From Anaerorudis sp964444915 (lineage in GTDB: Bacteria; Bacteroidota; Bacteroidia; Bacteroidales; Dysgonomonadaceae): a stretch of 32,122 nt of DNA. The notes under the pieces are model-generated. The model was not told where the DNA came from, ran no database searches, and saw only the letters and a program-made list of their open reading frames with translations. The DNA lies in assembly GCA_964444915.1 (NCBI GenBank), contig CAYUIY010000014.1:1-32122 (forward strand), read 5' to 3'. Shown here piece after piece: positions 17,517 to 24,285 of the stretch; within the stretch, counting starts at the first letter, position 1, and every line of letters begins with the position of its first letter. The translations under genes were made by a program, and so were the position numbers.

Positions 17517-17569
17517 AATCGGGAAGGATTGCATTAATAGGCGAGGCGAAACCGACCTTTCCCCCGATT
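17517..17569 (-). promoter_or_regulatory. Hairpin in the ftsX 5' leader
   Basis: AATCGGG (17517-17523) is complementary to CCCGATT (17563-17569), and AAGG (17524-17527) to CCTT (17556-17559), with a small bulge on one arm. It lies between the probable ftsX promoter and the start codon, so it would be in the leader RNA. It may affect mRNA stability or translation, but no known riboswitch is recognised. Confidence 0.45.
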
Positions 17570-17575
17570 ATTTTG

Positions 17576-17583
17576 CAAAGTAA
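17576..17583 (-). promoter_or_regulatory. Possible promoter -7 box for the ftsX operon
   Basis: Minus-strand TTACTTTG followed by CA agrees with TAnnTTTG at seven of eight positions counting the free ones (T instead of A at position 2). It lies about 80 bases before the ftsX start and directly upstream of the leader hairpin. Confidence 0.4.
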
Positions 17584-17638
17584 CAAAAAATATTGCCAAA
17601 AAAGCCAATGTGTTTCCTAAATAATCTGAATACGTTTT

Positions 17639-19069
17639 TTATTTAATCGGGTTTAATCCCATTTCTTTCGCTTTTTCCAACATAAACTGATACGCCGCAT
17701 CGTGTTCGTTAGGTATTATCCCATCGAGGATAGCCTCCTTGATAGCCGATTTCAACAACCCCACTTCTTTTCCCGGGCTCAATCCAAACGTCTGCATGAT
17801 CTCGTATCCGTCTACCGGTGGTTGAAAATTCCGTATTCGGTCTTTTTCTTCAATCTCTCTCAGCTTTTGCCTCACCATTTTAAAATTCCGAAGGTAAAGC
17901 CTGGCTTTAGCAGGGTTCTTTGTCGTAACATCGGCTTCACATAGCATCATTAAATCGTCAATATCGTCTCCTGCATCAAAAAGCAGACGACGAACAGCCG
18001 AATCGGTAACCTGATCATCCACCAGTTGCATCGGTCGCATATGCAAGGCAACCAATTTCTGCACATATTTCATTTTTTCGTTCAACGGCAAACGCAGTCG
18101 ACGAAAAATTCTGGGAACCATTTTCGCTCCCACATGATCGTGATTATAAAATGTCCATCCGAGTTGAGGCTCCCATCGTTTGGTTGCCGATTTACCGATA
18201 TCGTGCAACAGGGCAGCCCAACGCAACCATAAATTATCGGTTTTGAGCGCAATATTATCCAACACAGCAAGTGTATGATAAAAATTATCCTTATGCTGCA
18301 CCCCGTCGCGATTTTCCACACCTTTCAATGCAGCCATCTCGGGAAAAACAAGATCAAGCAGTCCCGTTTTTTCCAGCAGAATAAATCCTACCGACGGCTT
18401 CGGCGAAAGAATAATCTTGTTCAGCTCATCGGTAATACGTTCGGCAGAAACAATGGAAATACGTTTCTTGTTAGCCACAATGGCATCGAATGTTTCGGGA
18501 TGAATATCGAATCCCAATTGCGACGCAAACCTGATTGCCCGCATCATACGCAACGGATCGTCGCTAAACGTAATATTGGGATCCAACGGCGTTTTGATAA
18601 TACGATTTTCCAGATCCTGCAACCCATTAAAATAATCCACCAATTCGCCGAATCGAGCGCTGTTAAGGCACAAAGCCAACGTATTGATCGTAAAATCGCG
18701 CCGCTTAAGATCATCTTCCAGCGTACCATCTTCCACAATGGGTTTTCGCGAATCGTGGGTATACGACTCTTTTCGTGCCCCCACAAATTCTAACTCATAC
18801 CCTTTATATTTTACTTGTGCCGTACCAAAATTTTTATAAACCGTCACTTTCGACTGTCTGCCCATTTTTTTTGCCACCGCTTCTGCCAGAGCAATGCCGC
18901 TTCCCACAACCACAAAATCGATATCTTTTGACGTTCTATGAAGAAAAATATCGCGAACGTATCCTCCTATCACATAGCACTCCACGTTCATCTCGTCAGC
19001 AGCTTGCGAAACCAACTTAAAAACCGGTTTATTCAGATATTTACGTATCTTTTCGTAAGGGATCTCCAT
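17639..19069 (-). CDS. cca: CCA-adding tRNA nucleotidyltransferase with HD domain
   Basis: The enzyme adds or repairs the 3' CCA end of tRNAs. The class II nucleotidyltransferase head has CYVIGGYVRDIFL (31-43), the metal-binding DIDF (49-52), a RRDFTINTLAL motif and the neck/body segment DDPLRMMRAIRFASQLGF. An HD domain follows (WAALLHDIGKSATK). I chose the ATG at 19069 (476 aa, MEIPYEKIRKYL). The frame is open for 24 more codons to 19141, but that part overlaps the promoter-like box and is rich in Cys and Tyr, unlike the family. The homologous but shorter poly(A) polymerase is a less likely alternative. Confidence 0.93.
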   Translation of the reverse strand: MEIPYEKIRKYLNKPVFKLVSQAADEMNVECYVIGGYVRDIFLHRTSKDIDFVVVGSGIALAEAVAKKMGRQSKVTVYKNFGTAQVKYKGYELEFVGARKESYTHDSRKPIVEDGTLEDDLKRRDFTINTLALCLNSARFGELVDYFNGLQDLENRIIKTPLDPNITFSDDPLRMMRAIRFASQLGFDIHPETFDAIVANKKRISIVSAERITDELNKIILSPKPSVGFILLEKTGLLDLVFPEMAALKGVENRDGVQHKDNFYHTLAVLDNIALKTDNLWLRWAALLHDIGKSATKRWEPQLGWTFYNHDHVGAKMVPRIFRRLRLPLNEKMKYVQKLVALHMRPMQLVDDQVTDSAVRRLLFDAGDDIDDLMMLCEADVTTKNPAKARLYLRNFKMVRQKLREIEEKDRIRNFQPPVDGYEIMQTFGLSPGKEVGLLKSAIKEAILDGIIPNEHDAAYQFMLEKAKEMGLNPIK

Positions 19070-19081
19070 AAAATTACAGGT

Positions 19082-19117
19082 TTGTAATTTGTAACAAATT
19101 GCAAAATTACAATAAAT
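19082..19117 (-). promoter_or_regulatory. cca promoter region with TTGTAA/TTACAA dyads
   Basis: On the minus strand TAATTTTG (19109-19102) matches TAnnTTTG, about 33 bases before the cca ATG. It overlaps an imperfect 23-bp dyad (TTGTAATTTGT, one base, ACAAATTGCAA; 19082-19104) and a run of TTGTAA/TTGCAA/TTACAA units. The 15-mer AAAATTACAATAAAT (19103-19117) recurs at 20686-20700 before the lipoprotein gene. Confidence 0.5.
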
Positions 19118-19165
19118 CTTACAGGTGGCATAATACAGCAATTTTATTTCCGAAAAAAATATGGT

Positions 19166-19173
19166 TATCTTTG
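19166..19173 (+). promoter_or_regulatory. Probable promoter -7 box for mgtE
   Basis: TATCTTTG followed by CAC is a perfect match to the Bacteroidota -7 consensus TAnnTTTG. Transcription would start near 19180, giving a leader of about 130 nt before mgtE that contains the short ORFs and hairpin described here. Confidence 0.7.
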
Positions 19174-19207
19174 CACATTCAAACCACTAAAATTAAATTA
19201 TTACTCG

Positions 19208-19258
19208 ATGGACGACGATCCTTATCCTAATAATTTCAAGTATCAGCAACTTCTGTAA
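19208..19258 (+). CDS. Candidate leader peptide upstream of mgtE (16 aa)
   Basis: An ATG lying about 28 bases after the predicted transcription start opens a 16-codon frame, MDDDPYPNNFKYQQLL, ending at TAA. Three aspartates followed by Pro-Tyr-Pro recall the EPDPTP start of the enterobacterial MgtL leader peptide. There, acidic/proline runs destabilise translating ribosomes when Mg2+ is low and switch on the downstream Mg2+ transporter gene. Here the downstream gene is also a Mg2+ transporter, but of the unrelated MgtE family. The stop codon lies in the left arm of a hairpin, and codons 4-6 (TCCTTA) can pair with the mgtE ribosome binding site. No Shine-Dalgarno precedes the ATG, as is normal in this phylum. 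Whether it is translated is unproven. Confidence 0.45.
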   Translation: MDDDPYPNNFKYQQLL

Positions 19259-19281
19259 GGGGATTGAATGTCTCTTTACAG
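19253..19281 (+). promoter_or_regulatory. Leader hairpin between leader ORF and mgtE
   Basis: CTGTAAGGGGAT (19253-19264) pairs with GTCTCTTTACAG (19270-19281), 12 pairs including G-U pairs, around the loop TGAAT. An A-run rather than a T-run follows, so it is not an intrinsic terminator for mgtE. A ribosome finishing the leader ORF would open it. Confidence 0.55.
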
Positions 19282-19299
19282 CAAAAAAAAGTAAGGAGG
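19268..19299 (+). promoter_or_regulatory. mgtE Shine-Dalgarno overlapped by a second mini-ORF
   Basis: AAGGAGG (19293-19299) is an unusually strong Shine-Dalgarno for this phylum, eight bases before the ATG at 19308, and it fixes that start. An 8-codon frame MSLYSKKK starts at 19268 in the hairpin loop and ends at TAA 19292-19294, which runs into the Shine-Dalgarno as TAAGGAGG. Translation of it could influence mgtE initiation. Confidence 0.5.
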
Positions 19300-19307
19300 C
19301 ATGAATC

Positions 19308-20648
19308 ATGGTAAACATTAAACGTAACTTCCGGGACCTTATCAATAAAAAAGACTGGAAATCTCTCAAGTATTCTTTAAATCAATTGGATCCTTTCGAT
19401 GTAGCACAATGCATCAAAGATTCATCCGAAGGCGACGATGTGGTTTTGTTTCGTCTGCTCAACAGAGAACAAGCCAAAGAAACCTTTCAGCACCTCTCGC
19501 ACGAGAGTCAAGAACAAATCATCGAAGGGTTGGCTCAAAACATCCATAAGCTTTCGGATTTGCTAAACGACCTCGATCCGGACGATCGAACCGCCTTTTT
19601 TGAGGAACTGCCCGGAAAAGTCACTCAACAGTTGATCCAACTTTTATCGGACGACGAACGGAAAATTGCAACCCAATTGCTCGGCTATCCCGAAAACAGC
19701 ATCGGGCGTTTAATGACCCCCAACTACGTTGCCGTAAAACCCCATTATACCATCGAAGAAGTTTTTGCACACATCAGACAATACGGTAAAAATTGCGAAA
19801 CAATAGACAGCATTTATGTTGTGGATAAGGACTGGAAACTGCTGGACGACATTCAAATCAAAGATATCATTCTAGCCTCGCCCAACCAAACCGTTTCGGA
19901 ACTCATGGATCGTCGTTTCGTGGCACTCAATGCTATGGAAGATCAGGAAATGGCTATCCGTGTTTTCAAAGATTACGACCGAGCTTCTTTGCCGGTGGTG
20001 AACGAAGAAGGAATTTTATTGGGAATTGTAACGTTCGACGATATCATGGACGTTGTTGAAGAAGAATCTACCGAAGATTTCCTCAAATTCGGTTCATTGC
20101 AAAAGCCCATTATCGATCCCCTTAAAGCGCCGGCTTTCACATTATATAAGGAACGGATTTTCTGGCTGGTGGCATTGCTCTTCGTAAACATTTTTTCCGG
20201 CGCTGTTCTTTCCAATTTCGAACATGTGATTCAATCGGTAGTTTCGCTGGTTTTCTTTTTGCCTCTCATTATTGACAGTGCAGGAAATGCCGGTTCGCAA
20301 ACGGCATCGTTGATGATTCGATCGCTTGCCACAGGCGATGTCCACTTGAAAGACTGGTACAAGTTGGTTGGAAAAGAGTTTATCGTTTCCTTTTTACTGG
20401 GAATTACAATGGCTTTAGGTATTGCAGCGATAGCGAAATTCCGATCGCCCGAAATCATTTACATTGTTGCTCTTACCATGATTTTTGTTGTGATGATTGG
20501 CAGTTTAATCGGCTTGTTGCTGCCTTTTATTTTCACAAAATTGAAACTCGACCCGGCTACAGCCAGTGCTCCGCTTATTACGTCAATTGCCGATATCCTC
20601 GGTATCGTCATCTATTTTTCTTTGGCTTCCTACTTTTTAGGTTTTTAG
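19308..20648 (+). CDS. mgtE: Magnesium transporter MgtE
   Basis: MgtE is a gated Mg2+ channel in the inner membrane that closes when intracellular Mg2+ is high. The 446-aa protein has all three parts. An N-terminal helical superhelix domain comes first (about 1-125, with DPDDRTAFFEELP). A pair of CBS domains follows (about 130-255; GRLMTPNYVAVKP and ALPVVNEEG-like ASLPVVNEEGILLGIVTFDDI). The C-terminal membrane domain (about 280-446) has five hydrophobic helices and the conserved DSAGNAGSQTASLMIRSLA and ITSIADILGIVIYF segments. The ATG at 19308 is preceded by a strong Shine-Dalgarno and an unusual leader. It is divergent from cca. Confidence 0.96.
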   Translation: MVNIKRNFRDLINKKDWKSLKYSLNQLDPFDVAQCIKDSSEGDDVVLFRLLNREQAKETFQHLSHESQEQIIEGLAQNIHKLSDLLNDLDPDDRTAFFEELPGKVTQQLIQLLSDDERKIATQLLGYPENSIGRLMTPNYVAVKPHYTIEEVFAHIRQYGKNCETIDSIYVVDKDWKLLDDIQIKDIILASPNQTVSELMDRRFVALNAMEDQEMAIRVFKDYDRASLPVVNEEGILLGIVTFDDIMDVVEEESTEDFLKFGSLQKPIIDPLKAPAFTLYKERIFWLVALLFVNIFSGAVLSNFEHVIQSVVSLVFFLPLIIDSAGNAGSQTASLMIRSLATGDVHLKDWYKLVGKEFIVSFLLGITMALGIAAIAKFRSPEIIYIVALTMIFVVMIGSLIGLLLPFIFTKLKLDPATASAPLITSIADILGIVIYFSLASYFLGF

Positions 20649-20674
20649 AAAGAGAACAAACCCGCATCGTTTTG

Positions 20675-20745
20675 TTACAATTTGTAAAATTACAATAAAT
20701 GCAGTTTAAAACCCTGTTTTACTGCCGATATATTTTGTACATTTG
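20675..20745 (+). promoter_or_regulatory. Promoter region of the lipoprotein gene
   Basis: TACATTTG (20738-20745) followed by CAGC matches the -7 consensus and lies 22 bases before the ATG at 20767. Upstream is a cluster of alternating TTACAA (20675-20680), TTGTAA (20682-20687) and TTACAA (20690-20695) units. It includes the 15-mer AAAATTACAATAAAT (20686-20700), also found upstream of mgtE and cca. Confidence 0.5.
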
Positions 20746-20766
20746 CAGCGCTTACGATACGAAAAC

Positions 20767-21636
20767 ATGACAGGGAAAAAGAGAAAATCGCTTTATCCGA
20801 CAACTAAATTTTTGGCCGTATCTGTTTTTTATAAAATCTTTATCGGATTGTTTCTGCTCGTTGCTTGTTCACAAAGTAAAGAAAAAACGGCCAAAGACTA
20901 CCTTAATGCCGCTCAACAAGCTTATGAAGAAGGCAATTATGATTTAGCTAAAACACAGATTGACAGTATAAAAATAAAATTTCCTAAAGCTTTTAAAGAG
21001 ATCAAAGCGGGTTTTGTGTTGATGCAGGATGTGCGTTTAGCCGAAAACCAACGCAACATTGCCTTTTGCGATTCCATGCTTCAGGTAAATTACGACACAC
21101 TAAAAGTCATGCTGTTGAAATTCGATTACGTTCGCGATGAAGAATATCAAGAATTTGGCGATTACATTCCCAAAATCTATCCGCTGAGCCAAACGCTCTA
21201 TCAAAATACGGTACGGTCGGGGGTACAGGAAAAGGGGAATCTCTACCTCGAAAGTGTTGTTGTTGGTCAGAACATCCACCACAACCAAATAAAAATCAGC
21301 CTACCCAAAGGCGAATATGCCGAAACCCTTCCCGTTACATCAGAAGGGCTGAATTACCGCTTCAGCACCCTCGCCACAAGTTACGAGATTGTGCGTTACA
21401 GTGGCGACAACGAAAACGGTGTGGCCAAATTTGTCTATACCTTTAAAGATCGGCCTCTTACGGTTTATTTTATCGGCAAACGCACCGTGTCGAAACGGAT
21501 GACGAATAAAGAAAAAGAGGGCATTGCCCAATCGTACGAACTCTCATCACTGCTGCTCGAAATCGAACGGCTGAAACTCGAAAAGGAAAAAAGCGAAGTT
21601 CTCATCCGCTACTTATTAAGCAAGAAAGGGGAATAA
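20767..21636 (+). CDS. Lipoprotein of unknown function, TPR-like N-terminus
   Basis: I do not recognise the family precisely. The 289-aa protein from the ATG at 20767 has a long basic N-terminus, a hydrophobic stretch and a lipobox LVAC (Cys34), so it should be lipidated. The next part (AKDYLNAAQQAYEEGNYDLAKTQ) looks like one tetratricopeptide helix pair, a central part is beta-rich, and the C-terminus is a charged coiled-coil-like helix. A TTG 24 bases upstream is in frame but falls inside the promoter box, so I reject it as start. Its stop codon touches the stop codon of the convergent AraC gene with no base between. Confidence 0.75.
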   Translation: MTGKKRKSLYPTTKFLAVSVFYKIFIGLFLLVACSQSKEKTAKDYLNAAQQAYEEGNYDLAKTQIDSIKIKFPKAFKEIKAGFVLMQDVRLAENQRNIAFCDSMLQVNYDTLKVMLLKFDYVRDEEYQEFGDYIPKIYPLSQTLYQNTVRSGVQEKGNLYLESVVVGQNIHHNQIKISLPKGEYAETLPVTSEGLNYRFSTLATSYEIVRYSGDNENGVAKFVYTFKDRPLTVYFIGKRTVSKRMTNKEKEGIAQSYELSSLLLEIERLKLEKEKSEVLIRYLLSKKGE

Positions 21637-22110
21637 CTATTCTTTTTGACTACGAATTTCGGCAGGAGTCATGCCGATCCTTTTTATGCAAAAGTCCCAT
21701 AAATGGGAAATGCCGGCGAAACCCAGAAGTGCGGCTATTTTTTTCAAAGAATAATCGGTGTTTTGCAGATAGTATATTACTTCGTTTTTTTTCATCATCA
21801 ACAGCCACTGTTTAGGCGTCATATCGAAATTTTTTTTGAAATGGCGGGTAAATGTTTTTGTCGATCGATATCCACAGCGAACCGATAAATCCTGAACGGT
21901 TTTCGAACTTCGATAATTCTTCAACACCGACTCCACGAAGCTCAATTCTTCCAATTTATATTCCATAATATACACCATCAATAAATCACGTGACTCTTGA
22001 CTTGAAATGATTTTTTGTTTGCCATCGGCAAAACGTATAATGCATTCCGAAACACCCGTATAAACAGCATCTAAATTCACTTTACCGAACCTATAAATCA
22101 CTAATACCAA
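21637..22110 (-). CDS. AraC-type helix-turn-helix regulator
   Basis: The C-terminal 85 residues form a complete AraC double HTH: first helix-turn-helix VQDLSVRCGYRSTKTFTRHFKKNFDMTP, second LKKIAALLGFAGISHLWDFCIKRIGMTP (each also shown by the FKKxFxMTP / xMTPAEIR signatures). The N-terminal about 70 residues (VYTGVSECIIRFADGKQK) are not a known ligand-binding domain to me. The start is uncertain: TTG at 22110 is used here, GTG codons lie just inside, the first ATG is at residue 45, and the frame stays open upstream to about 22158. It lies 121 bases after the last gene of the curli cluster on the same strand, so it may be part of or regulate that cluster. Confidence 0.75.
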   Translation of the reverse strand: MVLVIYRFGKVNLDAVYTGVSECIIRFADGKQKIISSQESRDLLMVYIMEYKLEELSFVESVLKNYRSSKTVQDLSVRCGYRSTKTFTRHFKKNFDMTPKQWLLMMKKNEVIYYLQNTDYSLKKIAALLGFAGISHLWDFCIKRIGMTPAEIRSQKE

Positions 22111-22131
22111 GGATCGTATTGAATAAAGGGG

Positions 22132-22150
22132 AGAGGGGAAAATCCCCTCT
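22132..22150 (-). terminator. GC-rich hairpin after the curli cluster
   Basis: AGAGGGGA (22132-22139) and TCCCCTCT (22143-22150) form a perfect 8-bp stem with a 3-nt loop. It lies 82 bases after the last lipoprotein gene of the cluster and just before the AraC gene. There is no clean T-run on the minus strand, so it may be a terminator, an attenuator or an mRNA 3'-end stabiliser. Confidence 0.5.
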
Positions 22151-22191
22151 ATCCTTTTCTACTATAGCCCCTAATAATTTTGAACCTTAAA

Positions 22192-22226
22192 TGCGCCAAC
22201 AGAGTGGTTGCGGCATTTATTTTGTG
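22192..22226. repeat. Intergenic repeat, copy 1 (second copy at 29819-29853)
   Basis: TGCGCCAACAGAGTGGTTGC and the following bases to 22224 (GGCATTTATTTTG) match 29819-29851 at all but one position, 7.6 kb away, and the similarity continues weakly. Both copies lie at the 3' end of a minus-strand gene at the two edges of the curli cluster. The core contains an imperfect dyad CAAC...GTTG. Confidence 0.7.
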
Positions 22227-22231
22227 TTTAT

Positions 22232-22882
22232 TTAGTCAGCTTTGCGCGTTTTAAATGTCCAAGTCGGGCTATTTGCCACAATGCTGCCCTCATATTTGGC
22301 TACCACATGCCAATAATAGGTTGTGGCATATTTCAAACCATCAACCACTACTTCTTTTACGGTGAGATTTTCGCCGGCAACATGTTGAACAATTGAACCC
22401 GATTCAAAGTAATAAACCGTGTATTCCAATTGTTTATCTTTATTTTGCTGATCCACTTTCCATTTGAAAGTAATCGAAGTTTGTTGATCGACTGCCCCAT
22501 TTCCGGGAACCGGATCGTAAATGGTCACCCATCCGACATCTTTTTTATCTTTCAACAAATAAAACGTAATCAGGGTATTTTCACCCTCATACACCGCCAC
22601 GCTTATACTGCTGCTCAAAAAATCTTTTTTTCGGGCAGTAACAGCTACTTCACCCTCCGCTACTTTTTCTATATTAAACTTCCCTTCCTCGTCAGTAATT
22701 ACAGCCGAACTAGACGGGCTGGTCGAAATTAACACACCTGACAGCGGAGTGTAATCTTCACCATTAAGTACGATTCCCGATAAAGAACCATACTTCACTA
22801 TATCGATTTTTTCATCTTCACAACCTGACAATAACACCATTATCAGAAGGAGAATCGGATTGAATAACTTTATTGCTTTCAT
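22232..22882 (-). CDS. Lipoprotein with carboxypeptidase-regulatory-like and Fn3-like domains
   Basis: The 216-aa protein has a lipoprotein signal with lipobox LSGC (Cys21) followed by acidic residues EDE, which in Bacteroidota can favour surface export. Residues about 30-110 resemble a carboxypeptidase-D regulatory-like beta-sandwich (SGIVLNGEDYTPLSGVLIST, TDEEGKFNIEKVAEGEVAVTA). Residues about 118-216 resemble a fibronectin type III fold (GLKYATTYYWHVVAKYEG, WTFKTR). It starts 12 bases after csgG and so belongs to the curli cluster; a role as a surface anchor or adhesion partner of the fibre is an inference. Confidence 0.75.
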   Translation of the reverse strand: MKAIKLFNPILLLIMVLLSGCEDEKIDIVKYGSLSGIVLNGEDYTPLSGVLISTSPSSSAVITDEEGKFNIEKVAEGEVAVTARKKDFLSSSISVAVYEGENTLITFYLLKDKKDVGWVTIYDPVPGNGAVDQQTSITFKWKVDQQNKDKQLEYTVYYFESGSIVQHVAGENLTVKEVVVDGLKYATTYYWHVVAKYEGSIVANSPTWTFKTRKAD

Positions 22883-22894
22883 TTTCTTCGTTTA

Positions 22895-24262
22895 TTAAAA
22901 ATAAATACGGAATCCTAAATCAAAACCATAGAAACTATCGTCGTGAGTCCCTTCTTTTGAACCGTCGAAAGTATCGTGTAGAAACTGATTAAAAAAGAAT
23001 CCCCCTGTCAGGGAAAATTTTCTGCTGAGAAGGCATTCTACTCCACCTTCAAAAGAGAGGTAAGGGATAAATTTTTTATCCGATAACCCCACTTTTTCGT
23101 CAAAATTGTACAACGTACCGATTCCTGCTTTTATAAAAGGAGAAAAACTTTCATGGGTATTTGCAATAAACCTTAAACCCAGATTTCCGCCTAAATCTGT
23201 TCCTTCATAAACATTTTTAATATTCAATACTTTTGGGCCAAATGCCGCTTCCAAGTAAAGCGAAGGTTTAAGTGCCACACCCAAACTCACTTCTCCGCCA
23301 CCACGAAGTTTACTCCCCGAATAATCGCCGTTGTACCACTGACCACCACCTGTAAAAGATATACATCCTTTACCGCGATAACTTTTGCCATACTTCCTGC
23401 CCAACAAATCTTCTTCACGGTTTTCTTCCTTCTCTTTGAGATACTGTTGAATAAGAGGAGATTTTTTATCCTCCGGATTTTTTACATTCCATAAATTATC
23501 GAGTATCCCTTCAATGATCAAACTGTAAACAGCCTTTTCTATTGCTTCGGTAATGGCCATATCGGTGGGTTCGTTGTAGGTATACCCTGTTTCGGCTTCC
23601 AATAGTCTTTTATATTTTACATACCGAAACACTCCCATCGAAACTTCCTGCGAAAGGATGGAATTGGCCGTATACACTGTTTTCAATATTTTCCCATTGG
23701 CGGTCGATACAGCACGTAAATAAATGCTTACTCTATCTTCTCGATACTGCGCAGAAGCATCCGTTCCAAAATACCTTGCACCTGCCCCCCCCGTCAGTAC
23801 ATTACTTTCGTAAGAGACAATTCCCCCTTCAATGAGCACACCTGCAAACAACAGCGGCGGTAATAAAATGCCGGAATTTCCTTCATACTGTTCACGGCTC
23901 GAACGGATGATCTTGCGTTCGTTCAGCAGGTTGCTGATATTTTCCCTTTCAATGGGAATAAACCATCCCGATTCTTCAAGTGCACGAATCAATATATTGG
24001 TGGCACCTTGCGTTACCGCTGTTGACCACGTGGAAACGGTTTCCGATGGTTTATATTGTCCGGTTTGATCGGTAAACTTGTAAACAGCAACCACAATTTT
24101 TTCTTCGGGTTCCGGCAGTTTCATCATCTCTTTTTTTAACGGAGTTTCGGGCCCCAACTCGGCTCTTCGTTCCCCCGCAGGTTGATAAAACCACGGACTG
24201 CACGATGCTAGAAATCCAATGAAAGCTATTGTTATTATTTTTATTTTTACTCTTTGTTGCAT
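22895..24262 (-). CDS. csgG: Curli secretion channel CsgG with extra C-terminal barrel-like domain
   Basis: CsgG forms the nonameric outer-membrane pore of type VIII secretion through which curlin subunits pass. The signal peptide ends in lipobox LASC (Cys21). Residues about 55-280 align by eye with E. coli CsgG throughout: VAVYKFTDQTGQYKP, ESGWFIPIERENISNLLNERK, SYESNVLTGGAGARYFG, VFRYVKYKRLLEAETGYTYNEP. In the constriction loop the E. coli Tyr51/Asn55/Phe56 region reads SETVSTWST, so the Phe is replaced by Trp and the others differ. E. coli CsgG is 277 aa; this one has about 155 further residues (about 300-455) of alternating beta strands rich in Gly and aromatics, ending in FRIYF like an outer-membrane barrel. 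csgF precedes it by 23 bases. Confidence 0.92.
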   Translation of the reverse strand: MQQRVKIKIITIAFIGFLASCSPWFYQPAGERRAELGPETPLKKEMMKLPEPEEKIVVAVYKFTDQTGQYKPSETVSTWSTAVTQGATNILIRALEESGWFIPIERENISNLLNERKIIRSSREQYEGNSGILLPPLLFAGVLIEGGIVSYESNVLTGGAGARYFGTDASAQYREDRVSIYLRAVSTANGKILKTVYTANSILSQEVSMGVFRYVKYKRLLEAETGYTYNEPTDMAITEAIEKAVYSLIIEGILDNLWNVKNPEDKKSPLIQQYLKEKEENREEDLLGRKYGKSYRGKGCISFTGGGQWYNGDYSGSKLRGGGEVSLGVALKPSLYLEAAFGPKVLNIKNVYEGTDLGGNLGLRFIANTHESFSPFIKAGIGTLYNFDEKVGLSDKKFIPYLSFEGGVECLLSRKFSLTGGFFFNQFLHDTFDGSKEGTHDDSFYGFDLGFRIYF

Positions 24263-24285
24263 GACTCCTCGATTTTCACGTTTAA

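Noticed and set aside
19070..19141. 24-residue N-terminal extension of the CCA enzyme
   Set aside because: It covers the promoter-like TAATTTTG box and the dyad, is Cys/Tyr-rich and unlike the family; the ATG at 19069 fits better.
19174..19307. M-box (ykoK) Mg2+ riboswitch upstream of mgtE
   Set aside because: The leader is shorter than the M-box and I see none of its conserved stems; the short ORFs explain the region better.
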